Assembly (NCBI GenBank): GCA_003999685.1
Contig: CP021224.1
Location: 930,001 to 994,000 of the forward strand
Direction: 5' to 3'
Length of the DNA: 64,000 nt
DNA from: Taiwanofungus camphoratus
Taxonomy: Eukaryota > Basidiomycota > Agaricomycetes > Polyporales > Taiwanofungaceae
Shown in pieces: positions 37,245 to 49,572 of the stretch; position 1 is the first letter of the stretch, and each line of letters starts with the position of its first letter. The notes under the pieces were generated by a model, which was not told where the DNA came from, made no database searches, and worked only from the letters and a program-made list of their open reading frames with translations. Made by a program: the position numbers and the translations under genes.

Positions 37245-40200
37245 TCATGATACTGTCGCGCTTGGAGCGGCCATAGGCAGTTGTAGGTCCGTAGCGGGAC
37301 TTGCATTATTACTGTCATCCTCCCCGAAGATGTCCAGCAAACCGGCCACCCTGGCTTTGTTTCCTGGTTTCTTCATGACAAATTCGCGCAGCCCTGCCTT
37401 TAGACTGGGCTGCTTGTCTACCAACTCACGAAGCTGATCTTTTGGCAGTTGCAGTAGCGCCCCAAAACTAGCCGGCGCAATCAACTTCGCGCAGCGAATG
37501 AAGCCTTCCCACAGAGGAGGATTAGTCCAGATTTTCTTTGTGATAAGCCGCGACAAAAGAGTGGTTGAGACAAAGCCCACGAGTGACCTATATGTCGTGA
37601 CAGCTTGGATCACCTACAAGACTTACGTTAGGCAGGCACATGGATTATCACGTGGAGGGTCTTATCTCACAGTTCTGAGGAATAGAGTTGGAAGCACTGG
37701 GTCGTCCACAAGCTGGTTCATCACTACCGCGAGTATCTCAGATCGGAAGACATCAGTCATTGAGAAACAAATGCCAATCGCTGAAGGACTGTTAGTCAGG
37801 GGAGATCAGAATACTACAGCGGGACGAAGCTTACCTTCAATTGCAGCCTTGAGTCCGATCTCCTTCTCGGACTCGTGCAATAAGACCATCAGTTCCGCAG
37901 GAGTCAGCAGCTCACTTTGTCGCACCCGCGGCAGATTTGAGGTCACACTACCGAATGTCTGTGGAGGTGTCGTAACAATCGAGTTGAACACAGAGCGGAC
38001 CAGATTCTTCGGCTCTGGTTTCCCATTGAGAATGGAGACAATGCGAGGCAGATGCCGTAATATGTCCGCCTGCGGAAATACATCACATTTAGTGAAAGCA
38101 GAGCGGCAAAATATATACATACCTTGTCCATCTCTGCGATGATTGGTATCAAGAATCGAGCGTCGAGCTCTCGCTCATTAAGAAGCGACTTCACCAATGC
38201 GACCAACTGTGCACTTGGTCGTCCATGTTCAGTGAAGATTGTCAGAACGCGTAGCGCGAGCGACTCGGCGCCTAGAGGGAATGTCCGCAATAATGTCAAA
38301 AGCTTGCCATGACTAGATCCCAATGCACGAATCAGCGGTGTGATAAGCTGTTCAATGGTTTCTTGAACTGTCTCTTCCATTCCACCATAGGCAGCGAATA
38401 TTCTATGCAAAATAAAATCAATACAACTCACATACGAGCAACGGAAGACTTACTCATCCAGAAATTCAGGCACCTTGGTCGATAGCGCGAAGAGAAGCTC
38501 CACATGCTGGAGGATCTGTGCCTTGTCCGCGGGAAGTGTGAGTTGCTCTGGCAAATATGAGGTTTGTATTATCTCCTCAGGAGGGAGTTGGCCATCCTCC
38601 ATATGTTCGTCCTGACCTCCGTTCATTTGGACGTCCTCGGTCTTCTCTCCACCGCTGGGCCTCGATTGCAATCGACGGAGCAATTGCAATGCGAACTCAC
38701 GAATCATACTATCCATGGGTTGTACATCAGGTATCCAACGTTTGACAGTGTTTATTGCGGCTCCTCGGGTGACTTTATCTATTCGAAGCATCAGCATTGC
38801 CATACAAACGGCGAATAATCGACCGCAAACCAGGATGGGTTGTTAACTCGAGGAGCATGTTCATGGCCTCGGCACGTAGTGAAGGTCGCTGCGAGACAAA
38901 TTCGCGGAGCACCGCAAAGCCAATTTGCCGCCTTTTCATATAGACCAGATAATTAGATTGTAGTTCCATGATACATTTATAGCGTACCTTTCGAGCTCGA
39001 CACATGACTCTCTCAAGAGGTTCAATACGTCAGGCGGTACAGAAGGTAGATCGAGCAGAAATTTTGAGAATGCTTTGTCTTTCCCGTCTAGGTGAGTTTG
39101 GTATGCTGCAACGATCTGATTCAGCCATGTCTCATAATTTGGAGCCTACAGGTGACTGAGTTCAGAAACTAGACGTGAAAAGAACGGCATAGAGAAGCTT
39201 ACCCAATTACGATCTCTGGCTATTTGTATTTGATCATTATACCACTCCTCATTCATCCATGTTGTCGCAAGACGTAATCTGAGTTAGTCAGTAACAATGC
39301 AGGTCAGGACGATGTACATCGACATACCTGCCAGGGAAGTCTGCCATGATGTAGTCGCATAACGTCTGCCTCAACCTGTCTTGATGAGAGTAAATATCTG
39401 ATACAATCTCCATGCTGGTTTCTTCCTTCTTCCCAGAAGCGTCTTCGCTTGCTTCATGCGGGGCAGGATCTGTGACACGGGTAACCAAGCGCACAATCAG
39501 CAGCATCCACATATCAGCGGCCGATGTTACTGGCGCGTCCATCGCGACCTCAGATGACAAATCAGATGGCGCCAAATCCTTTGCGCCTTCCCATATTCGC
39601 GCGAACGAACCCCGTACGAGCGAACTGCGGTCGTCCTTCGAAAGATTTTTTGGTGGTGGTAATTTAAAGTCGGCAAGCTGCAGGTCCGGAGCAAGGTCCA
39701 TCTCATGATCCAGAGCCGCTTCATGGTCTAGGACAGGTTCCTGCTCGCCCGACAACTGTAGGTTGAGACCATATGTCAATGGCTGCCTGAAGGTGATTGA
39801 GAGTTTCTTCTACCTCTAGATTGAGCTTATCAGGCTCATATTCTATCTCTTCTTCGTCAATATCCATCTTGAGAGGATCCACCGGTTCTTCTTTGATGAT
39901 TAAAGGAGCCAAAGGAGGTGTTGGAGATTTTCGGCGAGGCGCATCGGTTCGTGGGAGATCTCCCAATGTAGTGGTTGCAGCTGGACCCGGTACAGCAGCA
40001 GCAGACGTAGAGGGAGTAGAGACAGAAGAGGGGTTGATACTCCTCTTGTGGCGATAGGCTTGTATGAGACCAGTAAGCGATGCCTCGGAAAAGGCTTGCA
40101 GGTTTGCAATAACCAGATCGGTTACGAGGGCAGCGGGTAGTGTGGTAAAGTCGAAGCCAGCAAATGCAGCAGCGGGAGCAACGGAGACGGCATCGTCCTG

Positions 40201-41552
40201 CTCCAATTTTGGCCGTTTTGAATCGGGGACGTCCTGGACGGGAGTGGTAGAAGGGGATCTTTTTCGGGAGGCTTCAGTAGCAGCGGCCTTGCGTCGTTTT
40301 TCCTCCGCTGCCGCTTGGTCCATGCGAGCACCTTGTGTAGCAAGAGCGGCATGAATCTGCGAAGAAAATGGCGCGCCTTGCGAGCTCCTATCACAAGTCA
40401 GAAGGATACTAAAGATCACTCAACTCCATGACTCACCGCGAGATATGTAGTAGTAAGATGCGAATGGACTTCTCGACACTTTTGATACTGGATGCTGGTA
40501 GGCCCTCCAATTTGGCAGGTGTCCACCGCGATAGGCTAGAAACAACTACCTCCACCAAAGTTGGCCTGAGTTTAATCAGTGTGGACCAGCTATTCAATAT
40601 AGCGGACAAAATGTCGGGATTTCTGATACAAACAATTCGAGTTTATGCCTGCGACCGAGGTTGGCATACAAGACAACTCACCTGCTGGTGTATAGGATGG
40701 TTATGACACTTTCAAGAAGCCTGAGGCCTTCCGCTTCCAATGTAGAGACAGAGATGAAGGGATGGTCTGTCGGACACATCGAGAGGTTTGGGTCATTCTT
40801 GTTTTGCAACTAAATGCCAATGCCAATTTGAAGAGAAAGGATTGAAGAGTTAGATCTGAGATTGACCACGATAGAAGCATAGACAAGTACCCTTGGGTCA
40901 CTGATACTTCGAGTGTGGACAAGAATAACCCTCTGCATGAACTTTACAGCCGCGAATTTCACGCCGCTACTTGAGTGGGGAGACCAGACAAAGTCCAGTA
41001 TCCTGGTCTTTGCTTGAGTGAGGAGATCCCATTGCTGGCGTGCATTCCGGTTTGTACATCTGAACCGAGACGTATGTAAGTAAGTTGCCTTGTAGTCCAT
41101 GAACATGTCAGGCGTACAGCAAACGAAATAGCAACGCGTAAACTGTTACGAAACATTGCACAGTGACCTTAACCGTGGACGGGTTGGGATCATTGAGTAA
41201 CGTAGTCAATGTTTCCAGTGACTGAGATGCGACTAAGAAATCGGCCACTTCATTAACAGACAGACTTTCACGGATTCAATAATTGGCACGCACGCTGTGT
41301 GCGCACTTCTAGTGTCAAACTGGACCGGCAGATAGCAAAGTGTAGGAGGTCTAGGACCCATCTCTTCAGCAGCGAATCCCCCGCCCCCGATACCGTTTTG
41401 ACGAGAGTTGTACAGAGGATAGGTATGGGACTAGGGTGGGCCTCAAGTGATTCACGTAACGTTGCCAGCAAGTCTGCCTGTTCCTTTGAATCAGGCGGTA
41501 CAGCTAACGCCGCAGATAGGGCTTGCAAAGGGTCTACGGGATTACTGGCCAT
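37245..41552 (-). CDS. PTA1: PTA1/symplekin, mRNA 3'-end processing scaffold
   Basis: Pta1/symplekin is the scaffold of cleavage and polyadenylation factor. ATG 41552 gives MASNPVDPLQALSAALAVPP, then LKRWVLDLLHFAICRSSLTL, the N-terminal HEAT-like region. After many short exons come WDLLTQAKTRILDFVWSPHS, GVKFAAVKFMQRVILVHTRS and a low-complexity acidic and proline-rich middle (SPTPPLAPLIIKEEPVDPL). Then RLRQTLCDYIMADFPGR, RKRQIGFAVLREFVSQRPSL, FALSTKVPEFLDE, and the symplekin C-terminal domain: VIQAVTTYRSLVGFVSTTLL, ITKKIWTNPPLWEGFIRCAK and LPKDQLRELVDKQPSLKAGL. The stop is at 37245. Length about 1,150 residues, in the normal range. Roughly a dozen introns; some boundaries were not resolved. 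The 5' end is only 111 bases from VMA10. Confidence 0.9.
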
Positions 41553-41663
41553 TCTGCAAGCTGCGCCCACTGAATCCACGTCCGGCTTGAGCTGCCACAA
41601 CGCCAATTTCTTGAAGACAACACACGACGCCTGTCGGAGTTTGAACTGCACTTGTGTCCTGCG

Positions 41664-42196
41664 ATGGTCAGTCTCTCTCTACTTGTCGACTTTGCGGCCC
41701 TTAGACTCAGGAATTATGCTAGGCTGCCCAACAATCGCAGAGCATACAGACCCTGCTCGAGGCTGAGAAAGAGGCGGCCAAAGTGGTCCAGCAGGCACGC
41801 CAGTGTTGGTGCATGCCTTTGCTCTCACTCAGTCCACGCGCTCTCATGATCTATTCACACAGACCGTGTCCAGAAGCTTAAGGATGCACAATCACAGGCT
41901 ACGAAAGAGATAGAGGAGTACAAGAAGGCAAAGGAGGCAGAATTCAGGGCCTTTGAGGCATCGGTATGTGGCCAGGCTCCTGTGAATCGAGGCGCGGTCT
42001 GACCCAGACGCATGCCCCGCAGCACGCCGGCACAAACCAGACCGCTCAAGCTGCTATAGACAAGGAGACAGAGGTCAAAAAGAAGGAGATTGGCGAAGCA
42101 TATTATCAGAACAAGGACCAGGTCGTACAGAAACTCCTCGACCGGGTAGTGCTCGTGAATCCTGAACTGCACCGTAATTTACAGAAACAGCCATGA
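41664..42196 (+). CDS. VMA10: V-type proton ATPase subunit G
   Basis: Subunit G is part of the peripheral stalk of the vacuolar proton pump, paired with subunit E. The first coding exon is just ATG (41664-41666), spliced from GTCAGT to GCTGCCCAACAATCGC. This gives MAAQQSQSIQTLLEAEKEA, the family N-terminus. Then AAKVVQQARQYRVQKLKDAQ (intron inside the RQY codons, donor GTTGGT), ATKEIEEYKKAKEAEFRAFE, and after a third intron QAAIDKETEVKKKEIGEAYY and DRVVLVNPELHRNLQKQP. The stop is at 42194-42196. The protein, about 120 residues, is one long coiled coil, as expected. Confidence 0.92.
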
Positions 42197-42360
42197 TGGA
42201 CATCGCCCCCGTCTCGTATGGACTCCGTCGGCAGCGTGGTTCGTATTACAATGTAATAGTCTCGTCACATATACCCAAGATGGTTGCATGAACTGCATGG
42301 TCAGACCCAGCGGCAGTAGTGCATTAAGCGCTACCCTGGAACAGACAGCTACTACTCCTG

Positions 42361-45331
42361 TCAAGATTTGTCTCCCAACCAATTCAGGCCTACTGGCATG
42401 GTAGGTGACGTCGTCACACTCCCCCGTGATGGCTGAGCCGGTGGGTGAAGTAAGGTGGTTGCCGACCTCCGCTCTTCGTCTCGCAGTGATTGGGACGACG
42501 ATATTGATAGGGCGTTCGCGAAAGCCTCAGATGGTGGCTTCCACGAGTCCAGCAGGCCACTGGCCTTCAAGGAAGGTAAGACAGCATCGCGATGACTCCG
42601 TGACATCGGAGCCTGAACGAGATGGTCGGGTTCAGTATTGTGCACAAGTCTCTGGTGTTGGCCTTTTGCGGGGCCTTCCAGCCGGTGAGCCAGCACGTCT
42701 GCGTAGTATTGCAAACCTGGGTCCTCTGGCGACCTACCATGCGGCGCAGTCAACAGTGATGAAGCTGTATTTGGTGCGACCACCGCCGGTTCCCGATGCT
42801 GGGGATTCTCAGTCGCCGGCGGCAATCCCGCTGCCTTGGCCTGCTCAAGCGCCTGAGCTCGCCTCCACTGATCCGCAACCACCGTGACGCGGAAGGCCCA
42901 GACCTTCTCGAAATCGCGATCCCATATATGGAGCTGCGGGTCGTCGGGGTGGTACTTGCTATATGACTGACGACGGAAATGGCAGATGTAAGCCCAAATC
43001 AGCATCAACGCAGAATCTGGAGATAACCAACCCAGAGCACACAGGCCGCTGGCAGATCGGAACGTCGCACGTCAGGGGCGCCGCGGCAGCCAGATTAAAA
43101 TTACGTGAGACGCACAGAGAATGGTATTTTTGGCCCGTGTGCCAACGGCATTGAAGACCGCATTCAGTTGAGCGCGCACCCATGGTATCGGCTCTCCCAG
43201 CCTGCCTTCTGCCTATATATATGAAAACAAGCTCGGCGGCAAATTGAAGATGGTTGACAACCCGGGACATACCTCCAGCAGTGCTAGCGAACAACATGGA
43301 TGAAGTGCGTGCACGAAACAATAGCACCAAGCACCACTATTTGAGCCGGTCTCGAACATGACCGTCTGCTTCTCTGTATTCTCCTCGGTGAAACGAAGGT
43401 GAGCGGGTAATGATTCGACCCAGGCCTATTGACGATGAAAAACAATGTGCATAAACAGAGACATGAGACACGCACAGCGAGATCTCGCGCTGAGTCTGCG
43501 ACAGCAGCGTCACGGGCAGGTCCGTCTTTCATAGCTTGTGACGACAAGATCAAGGGAAATTCACAATCGGTGAGTGAGTGATGCACACACCTAATGTCGA
43601 CTGCACGGTCGCGTATACCGACAGAATGCGGCACACGTGACCAAACTGCGATGCATAACGCGTTCGCGGCGCAGGCAGGTGCAAATACTCGGAAGCTAAA
43701 CACGGCGTTCAGTCTCGCCACCTCGACCGGGGAAGGACAGAACCGGTATTCACTTGCCGAATTCGAGTACACCGTCAGCTCGAAATTCGTCTCGTCAATC
43801 GGCAGGCGGACGTAGGGCATCAGCTCCACGCTCCGAGGGCGCATAGGCTTATACGTATAGATACCGTTGATCCAGGACATGCACTGGATGAACCAGAAAC
43901 ACCGCCGCGTGCACTCGCGCTCGACATACGTATCGTGGTAGTCGAGAGATGCAGAGTTGCGATGCAGGCGATCGTCTGGTTTGTGCACTTCCAAGTCATT
44001 TTCCAGAATCGTCATTGCGATATCTAGGGGAGTGGAATTGCAGACGAGGTTATTACGAGATCCCGGGAGTAAAAGAATTCACGACACACCAAAGTATCGG
44101 TAGTGCTGAGTCCACGAGTGGCTTGCAGCCACCTCATGCATCTCTAGCAGGCATAGTGCCTGCGCAGTCGCGAGGTTCGGCTCGATCAGCAGCCGTCCGG
44201 CGTTGTCAAAGATGAGCGCGAGCGCTTCTTTGAAGAACGGGACGCCCGCGATCCGGCCGGGATGCGCATACGCACTGACCGTCTTGGACAGCGGCGCGGC
44301 GACCGCGCAGACCGCGAGCACCAGGTACTCGGGCAGGCGGTTGTGGCTGAGCGCGGCGAAGAACGACGGCTTGTGGAAGATCATGCGGGCCGGGTTGCAG
44401 TGTGCGAAGAAGACTGGGGGCAGCATGAGGGACGGGTCACTTGAGCAATAGGACCTGTTCCGGCATGCGGAGAGAGGTACTCACGGTTCACGAGCTCGTG
44501 TGTTGTCTCGGGCTCGAGGAGATCGGAGCGGAGGAAGTTGCCATGGCTCGCGGCAGGCGGCACGGGGGGCACGTTCGACAGGGGGGCGATGGTATTCGTG
44601 GGGCTGTGGCTTGGTCTGTCCGACCGGGAGCGTTTCTTGACACTTTCGTGATTGTCCTTACTATCAGTATGCCGCGCAGTATGTGAAGATTCGCTTTGTT
44701 GAGGTGCGTGGTCATTCGTGGGAAAATCCTGCATCAGAAGTAAATAGGCTCTTAGATATAGTTAGGTTTCCGGCGATAAGGTGGTGTCTACCGTCATGGG
44801 CCCAAGGGATTTGTCTTGATTAAGGTTTCGTGGTGCAGGGACTGGACGTCCAGAAGAGTCTGTGTACGTGCACTTCTTCGAAGCAAAGTAGCTTCGAGAA
44901 TAGCAAGAATTTTCCAGTCTGGCAAGGAGAATATGACCTTTCAAGTTGGCTCACCAATTACTGCATGGGGCTGGTGTCATACGGATTATGAGAACAAGGG
45001 TAGATGAACAAGGACTCGATGACTTGCCTGTACCGTCGCAGCGGCGCTTGCTCTTATGGCACGCATCGCAGGCCTGGACCATGTTTGTGAGGGCGTTCAG
45101 TCTGCAGAGACAATGTAGCTGTACCTTGCTCAGTCGTTTGCGCTTAGTGCCCTTGACAAACGCTATGGTGTTCTGTTCTTGAGAGGCGCCTTGAGAATCA
45201 TCTGATGTCGTGACAATGGGTGCACGAGGGCTGTTGGCTTGTTCGTTGGATACGCTCGCAAGCACATTACTAGGATCGACTGGAATCAAGGAAATCTGAC
45301 TGGTACGAGAGCCGGATGCCATGGCGAGCAT
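42361..45331 (-). CDS. Zn2Cys6 fungal-specific transcription factor
   Basis: A nuclear zinc-cluster regulator with the middle homology (fungal_trans) domain. The N-terminus (MASGSRTSQISLIPVDPSN, start 45331 or 45322) is followed by KGTKRKRLSKVQ. The zinc cluster is CDACHKSKRRCDGTAPCSNC, then YFASKKCTYTDSSGRPV. Its second half is on a 16-base exon (44955-44970), entered through an intron that starts GCAAGT. After a Ser/Pro linker the middle homology domain reads FFAHCNPARMIFHKPSFFAA, LPEYLVLAVCAVAAPLSKTV, NLATAQALCLLEMHEV and RECTRRCFWFIQCMSWINGI. A third segment reads HPDDPQLHIWDRDFEKVWAF, then a Pro/Ser-rich tail ends VGLNWLGDKS, stop 42361. Target genes cannot be inferred. Confidence 0.88.
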
Positions 45332-48300
45332 CCAGATGGACTGCCGCAGAGGTTATGTCAGTTACGGGTAAGCAGAAAGCGCTCCGCGATTGAGCGTCGA
45401 GGCGCCTCGGTAGTCAGGAGAAGCAGGTAAGAGGGGTGATGTGTCTGCACTGGTACGGGGGAGCGAAATACAGCGAGCTACTACGGCTGGCAGGCAATCT
45501 GGGGGCGATTGTGATGGTTCCAGAGCAACTCGAGGAGAGATCTCAGCGCGTGCCAACGCTGGTCAGTCAAGGGGAATCTGCAATGGCCAAACCGATCTGC
45601 CGGGCCTCCAGCGACCCAACCCTGTCCTGTGCCAACTCTCACGCGCGCTTCTCCCTCGACTCAGCTGCACGCCCGGGCCGAGAGTGTATCGCTGCCGCCA
45701 ATTGCCCTCGACGACGGGGTCAAAGCACAAGGAGACAATGCAGGGGGCACTCACCAAGCTCGGTGTTGGCAAGTCGAGAAACAAAGTCGCCCTGGAAGCG
45801 GTTGCAATGGTCGCAGCGGTGTTCAAGTTGCCTCAGCCGCTCGCGGACGGAGAAATGACGGACCTGGCCTGGAGCCGCGGCATGGACCAGGCATCCAGGC
45901 CGCCGGCAGCGGCTGGGAACCGGCGGCTTGCTACAAGCACCGAACCGCGACTGCCGCTTAATTGGCCTTATTCGGGGCCCCCACGCCGCTCATTTCCGCT
46001 GTTGAAACCCTCGGAGCCGCCCGTGCCGAACTGACCAATATAGACCGCGCAACTCCGAATTTTTCGGCCAGCACACACCGTCCGGACACTCCTCCAGCAC
46101 TCGAATATTCAGTTTGCTTCGGTGTCACTTGAGCTCACTCAGGAGCCTATCGTACTGTCCGCCCTGGTCCCTTACCGTGCCTCTTTTCCAGCGCAATCGC
46201 AGTAGCAGCAGACTTACTTATCTCAGAGTGGACACGTCGCACGGAAAACATGCCTCGTGACGCTCCGATTGATTTTCGATTCAGATCCGATCCAAGCTAG
46301 CATGCCGCACCCGATAGTGCCAGCTTACTCCTGACGCTGCCTTTCAACGGGGAAACGTTTCGCTACAGCCTGAGCGCATTGACCCACGCTAGCTGGGACT
46401 AGCTGGAAGACTAGCTCAGCCCAGCTGTTTTCGAGGTTAAGGTACAAAAATTGCACAAGTTGACTAACTAGTCAAATTTATTGCCTTTCGGTGGCTGAAT
46501 ATGAGGCAGTCAGTCACAGGACAGCCTGTAGTTAGTTTGTGCGACTAATGCTTTTTTACAGAGGGTCATAGTCGACCCGAGAAATTCCAAAAGACGCTGT
46601 AACGATCACTTAAGCTCATAGTAAATATTGACAAATGTCTAGTTGAGGGTTATGCATGTGGTCCCATCAGGCCAATATGACAGGGTGACACCACCGTGGA
46701 AATCACTCTCTCCTGCACCGGAGGCGGCAGCAGTGGGCAGAGCACACATTGTCACATTGCAGGCGGCAATGCGTACGCTCGACACTTCTGAGAGCCCCCT
46801 CCCCCAAATGGAGTTTATCAAACAACGAAGACGGCCTTTCCTTAACCCCCTGTGGCACTTGGCGTTTATTGGGGTGGGTTTCAAGCACAAGGATATGGAG
46901 TGAACAATCAACTGTCATTCGTCGTTGCAAATTGCAATCACGTTCGCAATGTAACGTCCCCTCTGTGAAATTGTGATGAACCGGGTGTGACTTGATAACG
47001 ATTTCTCGAGGACTGACCCCCCGCAGTTGCCACCAACCTAGTGGCCATCACAATCTTCTCCGCAATAGAGATGAGGGCGCACCGAGGCGACGGTGTCCCC
47101 GACATACGCTCCTCCGTCGTTAGGCCGTAACAAATGGGAGCATGCGAAGCCTATGGCCTGGGCGGTGTCGCCTCGTCCACATCATGCCAGACGCCAATGA
47201 CACTCTGCCCGTTTGGATCAAGACACAGCCAACGATGCCCGAAGATAGCCTCCGTCGCACGCGGATTTCATTTCCGCGCATCCACGTGAACCCCTGGGGG
47301 GGGCAGCGCAGCCATCCGCGCCGGGGGAGCCGCCTGGTGACTGGAAGCTCCGAGCTATGACATGTGCAGCAAAGTTGCAAACGGCCTAGTGATACGCCGG
47401 TGTTTGGTCCGAGGCGAGTATTGGCCTGCATCCTACCATCCAGTCGGAGTGCGTGGACGTTCGGGTTGACAGGTACATGCATCAACACGCCTGGGGACCG
47501 CGTTGGGGTCAACTTTGCGCCTCAGGGTCAGGGGCGCGGTCGGTGTCATTCGAACACCGGTATATGGGCGCGTACGCAGACAACGCGTACCGACTAAGGA
47601 GAAGTGAGCGTGCCCAGTAAAATTTTAATGCCGCGTTGGCAATCGGTGCGTCGAAGATAGCTGCATTTGCAACAATGACAGCGTCCCATGAGATCGGACC
47701 TGCACCAGCGTCGAAGATATAGCAAATAGCGGAACAGAGTTGAGCAAGGTGTCTCAATGATATCTGAGTGAAGCAAGTCCCGGCTGTGCGCTCAGATCCC
47801 TTTTATGCACGCGAGGCTATCGGTTCGAATGCGAATGAGGGCGGATTACCAGTACAGTCAGGGAATATTTGTGGAGGCTGGAGGAATCATGGGCTGCCCT
47901 TGCGACGCCCACGTCTACAGATGGAGTATGTTGTCCCAGAAACTGCCAAGATGAAGCACGAGGGCAGGAAATAAAGTTGGCGGGAGGTTTTACGTCAGAC
48001 ACTTGGACAGAGCAGCTTCCTTCACGTGTGTGGATATAGACATCACGCTTCCTCAGAGGGAATCGGTTTGATCCGTTGGCAAGACCAACCTTCCAAAAGA
48101 CAGCAAGTCAGCGTGCTCATGCGCCGCCGGTGAAATCGGCGATCGCGTGATGATGATGCCAAGCAACTGCCAAGCAGCATACTGCCAGCGACTACAGAAA
48201 AAGGCAATGTGCTTGGATTGACGCTCTTGTAAGTATCCGCAAAGGTAACTCGTTTGAATGGCTCACCTGTTCTGACAGAGCTATTCAAAATTGGGCATGC

Positions 48301-49058
48301 CAGACGTAGTGAGCCGCTTCTCCAGAGGCTCAGCCAAGAACTTGGCACAAGGCCGGTCCTGCGATCTCGGAGGCATTGGTGATAACATAGGCACAGAGGA
48401 TCAGATACGGATATCCTGAGGAATGAAGGTTGGAGGAAGCATCTAGTCTGCCTAGGGCACACTTGGAAACTAGCGAGCAAATATACGGAAAAGCTATCAA
48501 TCATGCGGCGATGTTACCATCAAGGCGGGCGTACATGATGTCAGCTACCGCCTACATTGATCTAAGCAGAATGTCATATGAAAGGCGACTTCGCTAGCGC
48601 CAGTAATGAGGGCGAGACGCACGCGGAGTACGAGCTCCACCTCAGATAGTATTGTTCCATTAACAGCCAATAGCAATGTAGGCAAACTCAAGTGACGAAT
48701 GGGTTAGCTCGAATAATAAATAGAGAACACAGAACGAGTGAAAGCACAAAGAACATCATCGCATAATTCCGAAACTTGTTGCCGACCGCGCACAAATAAG
48801 GTTCATGAGTATAGGCTGAGCCACATATTGGCCCGCGTCGCCAAAATGCGATGTTGCATCTGATGGTCCGAGAGCAATTGACTTAGCAAGTTCATTTTGG
48901 CTGCAGGAGTACTTGAAAGGTTTCTTAGATGGATGCTCAGGCACTCGTACGCAGCGTAAGCAGTTTCCCAGGTCATGGCATCAACGTCATAGTCGCTACA
49001 GTGAAGACACAGAGATAACAAGCAGTAGTGTATAATTTTAGAGGTCAATACCAGTGAC
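45332..49058. other. 3.7-kb gene-poor region upstream of the zinc-cluster factor
   Basis: No recognisable gene in 3.7 kb, by far the longest empty stretch here. 45430-46050 is GC-rich with overlapping open frames on both strands that look compositional. 46385-46430 has repeated AGCTG/CTAG words, and 46460-46475 is a near-palindrome (TTGACTA ACTAGTCAA). A minus frame at 48043-48504 (153 residues) and one at 47120-47512 (130 residues) show no family signature and no supporting exons. The region could hold an extended promoter of the factor, a long non-coding transcript, or decayed transposon sequence. Confidence 0.4.
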
Positions 49059-49572
49059 TTAGTCAAAGAGACCGAAGCCCATATCGTCATCAGATTCTTC
49101 CTGTAATACAGGTGAGTACTGTGAAGTAGCAAGTGTGAATGATAATTCATGACTGACCTTCTCTTCCTCCTTCTTCTCCTCCTTCTCCTCAACGGCAGCA
49201 GCAGCAGGAGCGGCGCCACCTGCGCCACCGGCAGAGGCAGCAACAGCACCACCAGAAGGTACCTAAAGAAATTGATGTAAGATTTATGAGGTCAATCACG
49301 TAGCACATTGCAACTACCGAAGAGAGCTTGGAAGATCCCTCAGCAATCAACTGGATGAAGAGAAAACACAAGTTCAATACCACAACTATCAGTCAGCGTG
49401 ATTCATGACCCACGGTGTTGATATCCTTGCCCTCGAGTTCGGACACAAGCTTCTCGAGGCGCTCGTCATCAGCCTCGATACCAACTGCGCCAAGAACTTT
49501 CTTGACATCGGCGGCAGAGGGAGAGGCGTTTCCGCCAATCTGGAGGAGGAGGTACGCAGCAATGTGACGCAT
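49059..49572 (-). CDS. RPP2: 60S acidic ribosomal protein P2
   Basis: P2 is part of the ribosomal stalk that recruits translation factors. ATG 49572 gives [53 protein letters not shown]. Small exons then add [12 protein letters not shown], an Ala/Gly hinge [18 protein letters not shown], an acidic tract and the universal ending [16 protein letters not shown] lies at 49059-49061. The [10 protein letters not shown] start marks P2 rather than P1. A TTCACAG acceptor stands directly before the ATG, so a 5' untranslated intron is likely. Four introns in a protein of about 110 residues. Confidence 0.95.

Noticed and set aside
45436-46034. Overlapping plus-strand frames of 140-197 residues and a minus frame
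   Set aside because: Frames overlap in several phases in GC-rich sequence; none has a domain, and the pattern is what high GC gives by chance.
46385-46450. Possible tRNA from a TAGCTCAGC word
   Set aside because: No B-box (GGTTCGAATCC type) at the right distance and no acceptor stem pairing could be found.
47800-47850. GGTTCGAATGC resembling a tRNA B-box
   Set aside because: No A-box or cloverleaf arms upstream; treated as chance.
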